Under the pieces are notes generated by a model, which saw only the letters and a program-made list of their open reading frames with translations, was not told the origin of the DNA and made no database searches. DNA of 8,671 nt from positions 1 through 8,671 of the forward strand of contig CAZNHL010000114.1 of the NCBI GenBank assembly GCA_964572965.1. The letters run 5' to 3'. Each line of letters opens with the position of its first letter. Positions within the stretch are counted from its first letter, which is position 1. The position numbers and the translations under genes are program-made. Source of the DNA: CAZNHL01 sp964572965 (GTDB lineage: Bacteria; Bacteroidota; Bacteroidia; Cytophagales; UBA9547). Below, one piece after another: positions 5,454 to 8,671 of the stretch.

Positions 5454-6158
5454 TTATTTGCCAGCTTCTACACTATAAGTTGCAGTGTTGCTTATTTTTT
5501 TGAACTCTTTACCGTTAAGTGAGCCTGATTCCTGTTGTGTATAGAAGGCTTCTATCACATACAAGCCCGGCCAGATAGCATCGAATACCAATGTACCGTT
5601 TTCATCTGATTCGAAGTGTTTTGCCCATCCCGAAGGAGCGCCTACCAGCATTGTGATTTTACCGGTGCTTTTACCTTTGAAGGTACTTTTTACAGTAATT
5701 GTTTTGCCTTTAGCAGATGTCTCTACTGTTAAGTCATTTACTTTGGCAAGGTTAGCAGCTCCGGTTGCTGCTGCGCCAACCTGAATTTTACTTGCTGCAA
5801 AATATTGGTATTTAGTTGTACCGTAAATGTCTGCAAGTTCATGGCTTAACGATAAAGTGTAAACACCTTCTTTGTCGGGAGTGAAAGCTGATTCAAAGTA
5901 ATTGGCACCGGCTTTTTTTGTCAGTTCTTTTTTTTCTCCGCTTGGAGTTGTCAGCCACAATGTAAATTCTTTAGTGTTGCTGAACCAGTTTTGAGTTGAA
6001 TCTCTTTCGTTCTCTCCGTAACCGCCAAGGTATACTTTTGCAATGTGTTCTTTTCCTACTTTACCAGTGTTACTGGTTTCAATCCACATGTTATGTGCAA
6101 ACAATTGGCTTGCTGATGCTACAAGGAGGAATAGGAATGTGAAGAATTTAGTTTTCAT
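5454..6158 (-). CDS. DUF4198 periplasmic protein
   Basis: This 234-residue protein matches the DUF4198 type, secreted proteins commonly found beside metal or siderophore uptake genes. A clear signal peptide (residues 1-21, MKTKFFTFLFLLVASASQLFA) is followed by H-N-M-W-I-E, like the usual H-x-x-W start of this family's mature protein. The rest is predicted beta-rich, with a first domain to about 125 and a second, Ig/Cna-like half (about 140-232, with G-T-L-V-F-D-A-I-W-P-G-L-Y-V-I-E-A at 188-204). Histidines are at 22, 38, 106 and 181, and there are no cysteines. If cleaved after A21, H22 becomes the free N-terminus and could bind a metal. The gene starts 22 bases after the PepSY stop codon, so the two are co-transcribed. 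A role as a periplasmic metal or siderophore partner is an inference from context. Confidence 0.82.
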   Translation of the reverse strand: MKTKFFTFLFLLVASASQLFAHNMWIETSNTGKVGKEHIAKVYLGGYGENERDSTQNWFSNTKEFTLWLTTPSGEKKELTKKAGANYFESAFTPDKEGVYTLSLSHELADIYGTTKYQYFAASKIQVGAAATGAANLAKVNDLTVETSAKGKTITVKSTFKGKSTGKITMLVGAPSGWAKHFESDENGTLVFDAIWPGLYVIEAFYTQQESGSLNGKEFKKISNTATYSVEAGK

Positions 6159-6180
6159 TATAATAAAGGTTAAGTGTGTT

Positions 6181-7398
6181 TTAAGAATGATTTATTTCAG
6201 TTTTCTTTTTGACCATTTTGATGGCCGGTTTGGCTTTTGATATAGTATCAGAGCCTTTTTTCGATTTAGTTGTTTTCTTTTCTTTTTTTCTGCGTCCCCA
6301 CCAGATATAAACACCGGTAACAGGCAATGAAGCACCTACAAGGCTTGCGAGAAAAGCCAATACTTTTCCCGGGAACCCCAGAATTTCTCCAACATGTAAG
6401 CCATAGTACATATGTTGCAGTTTGTCAGCGGCATTACCATTGGCATATGAAGCCATCTTATTCGGAATCTGTTTGGCGGTATACTGATCAAAGAAAAAGG
6501 CCTTGTATTTGAAGTCCCACATTGCCGGGTAGGCATATACACTGAAGGAAGATGCCTTATCTTTTGAGTTTGGGAAATAAATAACAAAGTGATCTATATC
6601 AGGATCTGCTTTGGCTGCAATTTCGGCAGAAATTTTATCTACTATTGCTGCAGAGGTTAAGCTGCTATTGGCAATTTGTAATGTATCGGAGAAATGTTTT
6701 TGCCATTCCGGGCGTTGTTTGCCTCCCGATACTGCCCAATAGACCGAGTCTTTGTACCAGCTTAATCCCCAGGTCATGCCGGTGAGGGCAATGATGAGCA
6801 GGAGGATCATTGAATAGAAGCCGAGAACATTGTGTAGGTCGTAGTTTTTACGTTTCCACTGTGTTGTGTCTTTCCACTTGAATTTGAAGCGTTGCTGGGC
6901 AGCGCTTTTATTTTTTGGCCACCAGAGTACCAGTCCGCTGATGAGCATGATCACAAAAACCAGTGTTGAGTAATTGATGATAGGTCTGCCAATGTTCCAT
7001 GGCAGCCATAAATGACGGTGTCCGTCAAGGACAAAATTGAAAAAGTTAAAGCCTCCGCCGTATTCAAGCGTAGTAAGGACTTTGCCTGTGTAAGCGTTGA
7101 CAATAAATTCTTTGTTGGTTGAATCGTTCCACATGCCAAGTTTAGCCGTGTTGTCATTTTTTATACTGAATGACGATACTTTGTTCGGGTAGGTGTTTTT
7201 TTCTACACTTGTGATGAGCGCAGAAGGAGATAAGTAGCTTTTGTTTTCTGTTTTTACTTCAGGAGTAGGGTTCAGGAGTGCTCTGATTTCATCATTGAAT
7301 ACCCACAGACAACCGGTCAGGCATATAATAAATACAATGGTACCGGAAATAAGTCCGAGCCAGAGATGTAACCAACCGATAGTTTTTTTGAGTGACAT
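6181..7398 (-). CDS. PepSY-associated TM protein (XusC/PiuB-like)
   Basis: This inner-membrane protein of 405 residues belongs to the PepSY_TM family (COG3182, PiuB-like), which accompanies siderophore receptors and is proposed to reduce or release ferric siderophore iron. Four membrane spans are visible at about 14-36, 141-161, 191-214 and 343-367. The large segments between spans 1-2 and 3-4 should face the periplasm. Conserved histidines sit near the spans: H11, H127 and H129 (D-G-H-R-H-L-W), H189 (D-L-H-N-V-L-G), H329 and H335 (Q-H-M-Y-Y-G-L-H-V-G). Some are likely heme or metal ligands. The family signatures L-H-L-W-L-G and G-V-Y-I-W-W are present. The last 37 residues are a very lysine-rich cytoplasmic tail. 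It lies between the DUF4374 and DUF4198 genes, as expected for a XusC-type component. Family assignment is firm; reductase activity is inferred. Confidence 0.9.
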   Translation of the reverse strand: MSLKKTIGWLHLWLGLISGTIVFIICLTGCLWVFNDEIRALLNPTPEVKTENKSYLSPSALITSVEKNTYPNKVSSFSIKNDNTAKLGMWNDSTNKEFIVNAYTGKVLTTLEYGGGFNFFNFVLDGHRHLWLPWNIGRPIINYSTLVFVIMLISGLVLWWPKNKSAAQQRFKFKWKDTTQWKRKNYDLHNVLGFYSMILLLIIALTGMTWGLSWYKDSVYWAVSGGKQRPEWQKHFSDTLQIANSSLTSAAIVDKISAEIAAKADPDIDHFVIYFPNSKDKASSFSVYAYPAMWDFKYKAFFFDQYTAKQIPNKMASYANGNAADKLQHMYYGLHVGEILGFPGKVLAFLASLVGASLPVTGVYIWWGRRKKEKKTTKSKKGSDTISKAKPAIKMVKKKTEINHS

Positions 7399-7429
7399 GA
7401 GAGGTTTTGAATATTATTTAGAATGATTA

Positions 7430-7437
7430 CAAAGATA
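7430..7437 (-). promoter_or_regulatory. Candidate internal promoter before PepSY gene
   Basis: The minus strand reads TATCTTTG, a full match to TAnnTTTG, 31 bases before the PepSY ATG and just after the hairpin at 7441-7478. No clear -33 element is visible. If real, it would allow PepSY, DUF4198 and the receptor to be made without the lipoprotein. Confidence 0.28.
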
Positions 7438-7440
7438 GGT

Positions 7441-7478
7441 AAAGAACAGGTAGTTTGTAAGTTCACCACCTGTTCTTT
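7441..7478 (-). promoter_or_regulatory. Intergenic hairpin, DUF4374 to PepSY
   Basis: AAAGAACAGGTGGT and ACTACCTGTTCTTT (minus strand) form a 14-base-pair stem with one G-U pair and a ten-base loop, nine bases after the DUF4374 stop codon. Only three U end the stem, so it is a weak terminator at best. An attenuator or mRNA-stabilising hairpin that favours the lipoprotein is more likely. Confidence 0.7.
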
Positions 7479-7487
7479 TATTATGAA

Positions 7488-8671
7488 TTAATTAATTCTA
7501 TCAACTCTTAACAAAAAGTCGTAACCTCCGGAGATTTCCAATCCTGGTTTTGCACTATCATTTGAAGGATCATATTCCCAAACATAGTCTTTTCCTGTTT
7601 CAGAATTAACAAGTATGTATGCTTTACCGTTTTCTACGGTAATACTTGCAATAGTACCTCCTTTGTCGGCAGGCAATACATCTTTCAGGTCTTTTCTTAC
7701 AGTCCCGTTAACAACATTGATTGCTGCAAATCCATAAGTGTGTGCACCGGTAAGGTTTGTGTTATTGTAACGTACTACGGCAACACCATTACCCACATAC
7801 CAGATACCAACAGCAGCGTAGCCAATAGAAGAGTTGTTGATGTCAAAGAAGTAGCTCTTATCAAATGTTGATTCTCCTTTTTTGATACGGTAAACTGCAG
7901 ACGGGAATTTATTAAGAGTAGCAGGCTGGTATGGGTTTGTCAGGAAATAAGTGTCACCATTTTCATCAACAAATGAACCCGGCATCCAAAGTTTAGAAGA
8001 ACCTGCACCTACTGAACGGTTATCGGTAGTGGTAGTGATATATGAGAAATCTGATGCATTAAATACTGCTACGTACGCATTTGGAGACATTGGTGCTGTC
8101 CATGCCTGTTGTTGCAAATAGGCAAGACCAACATATATTTTCCCATTAGAATATTCTGATGTACCTGTGTTAAGGGTAAGATAACCCTCTGGGATTGCTG
8201 GCAATGGAAATTCACCATTTGTGATTCTCATCGTATTGACATCAATTGATGAATACAATACTTTGTTTCTGTCGGCATTTCTACCTATTAACAGCAAGGT
8301 GTTTTCACTGGTCCAGCAAAAAGTGTTCATGCCTACAATGTGAGTTAAAGGTACTTCCTGTACTGCTGTTAACTCGCTGTTTTGGAGAGAAAACTTAGAA
8401 AATCTGCCTTTAGTTTCGTTATAGTAATAGTAGAATCCGTTGCGGGGAATGATACCATAATCAGCCATTCCGGTTACTTCGGCACCATTACCTGACAAGC
8501 TTAGAGTACCTTCTTTTAGTGATGGTGTATTGGCAACATAAGGACTTGTATTTGGGTAACTGCCAACTTGCAGCCATACAGCATAGTTACCAGCTGTTGG
8601 AGCGGCAGTGTCTTCTTTTTTACAAGAATAAAGACCTGCTGTGAGTAGCACCAGTGCTGCAAAGGTTAGTC
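7488..8671 (-). CDS. DUF4374 surface lipoprotein (XusB-like), 5' partial
   Basis: The visible part looks like a DUF4374 lipoprotein, the family of Bacteroides XusB, a surface lipoprotein with a beta-propeller fold that binds ferric enterobactin. The frame stays open to the window edge: codons upstream of the GTG at 8651 read L-T-F-A-A-L, continuing the hydrophobic core of a signal peptide. The true start is therefore outside the window, and the GTG is internal. The lipobox is L-Y-S-C, with the acylated Cys encoded at 8622-8624 and followed by K-K-E-D-T. Basic and acidic residues right after Cys resemble the surface-export signal X-K-(D/E)2-X of Capnocytophaga lipoproteins. After a short linker come repeated beta-strand units typical of a propeller (such as N-G-F-Y-Y-Y-Y-N), ending in G-G-Y-D-F-L-L-R-V-D. 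It is the first visible gene of the set, 89 bases before PepSY. Family call is good; the actual ligand is unknown. Confidence 0.85.
   Translation of the reverse strand, partial: LTFAALVLLTAGLYSCKKEDTAAPTAGNYAVWLQVGSYPNTSPYVANTPSLKEGTLSLSGNGAEVTGMADYGIIPRNGFYYYYNETKGRFSKFSLQNSELTAVQEVPLTHIVGMNTFCWTSENTLLLIGRNADRNKVLYSSIDVNTMRITNGEFPLPAIPEGYLTLNTGTSEYSNGKIYVGLAYLQQQAWTAPMSPNAYVAVFNASDFSYITTTTDNRSVGAGSSKLWMPGSFVDENGDTYFLTNPYQPATLNKFPSAVYRIKKGESTFDKSYFFDINNSSIGYAAVGIWYVGNGVAVVRYNNTNLTGAHTYGFAAINVVNGTVRKDLKDVLPADKGGTIASITVENGKAYILVNSETGKDYVWEYDPSNDSAKPGLEISGGYDFLLRVDRIN

Noticed and set aside
2909..7426. Plus-strand and alternate-frame open frames inside the receptor, DUF4198 and PepSY genes
   Set aside because: They are antisense or shifted frames of well-supported genes, lack family features and have no initiation signals.

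Overview
The window looks like a chromosomal segment from a Bacteroidota bacterium, probably of the Sphingobacteriaceae type (Pedobacter or Mucilaginibacter-like). Supporting signs are a TonB-dependent receptor of the Bacteroidota beta-barrel type with an N-terminal carboxypeptidase-regulatory-like domain, a DUF4374 lipoprotein with the start C-K-K-E-D, weak or absent Shine-Dalgarno sequences, TAnnTTTG promoter-like motifs, and moderately AT-rich DNA. The genus is an inference from style, not from a marker gene.

Left part (1-2752): a small minus-strand SnoaL/DUF4440-like protein (164-529) is divergent from a plus-strand DUF892 (YciE/YciF) ferritin-like protein (867-1427), which ends in a clear intrinsic terminator. 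Next come a possible 37-residue membrane peptide (1558-1671, weak), an unrecognised 113-residue protein (1741-2082) with its own terminator, and a complete bacterial ferritin with all expected iron ligands (2180-2710). The ferritin ends in a strong hairpin with T runs on both strands.

Right part (2909-8671): a minus-strand gene set, read from the right edge to the left. In order of transcription it is a DUF4374 surface lipoprotein (5' end cut off by the window), a four-helix PepSY inner-membrane protein, a periplasmic DUF4198 protein, and an outer-membrane TonB-dependent receptor. DUF4374 plus PepSY plus a TonB receptor matches the composition of the Bacteroides XusB, XusC and XusA xenosiderophore system. 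The likely role is therefore capture of a ferric siderophore at the surface, import through the receptor, and handling or reduction of the iron in the periplasm or at the inner membrane. DUF4198 is an extra component, and the receptor lies last in the order. Hairpins 8-9 bases after the stop codons of the DUF4374 and DUF4198 genes split the set into segments whose mRNA levels could differ.

Uptake and storage genes meet tail to tail. Ferritin and the receptor converge on one bidirectional terminator, with a 46-base array of a 7-base repeat (ACTCACT) directly behind the receptor stop codon. The theme of the window is iron: uptake on one strand, storage and stress ferritin-like proteins on the other. 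No mobile element, CRISPR array, tRNA or rRNA was seen.
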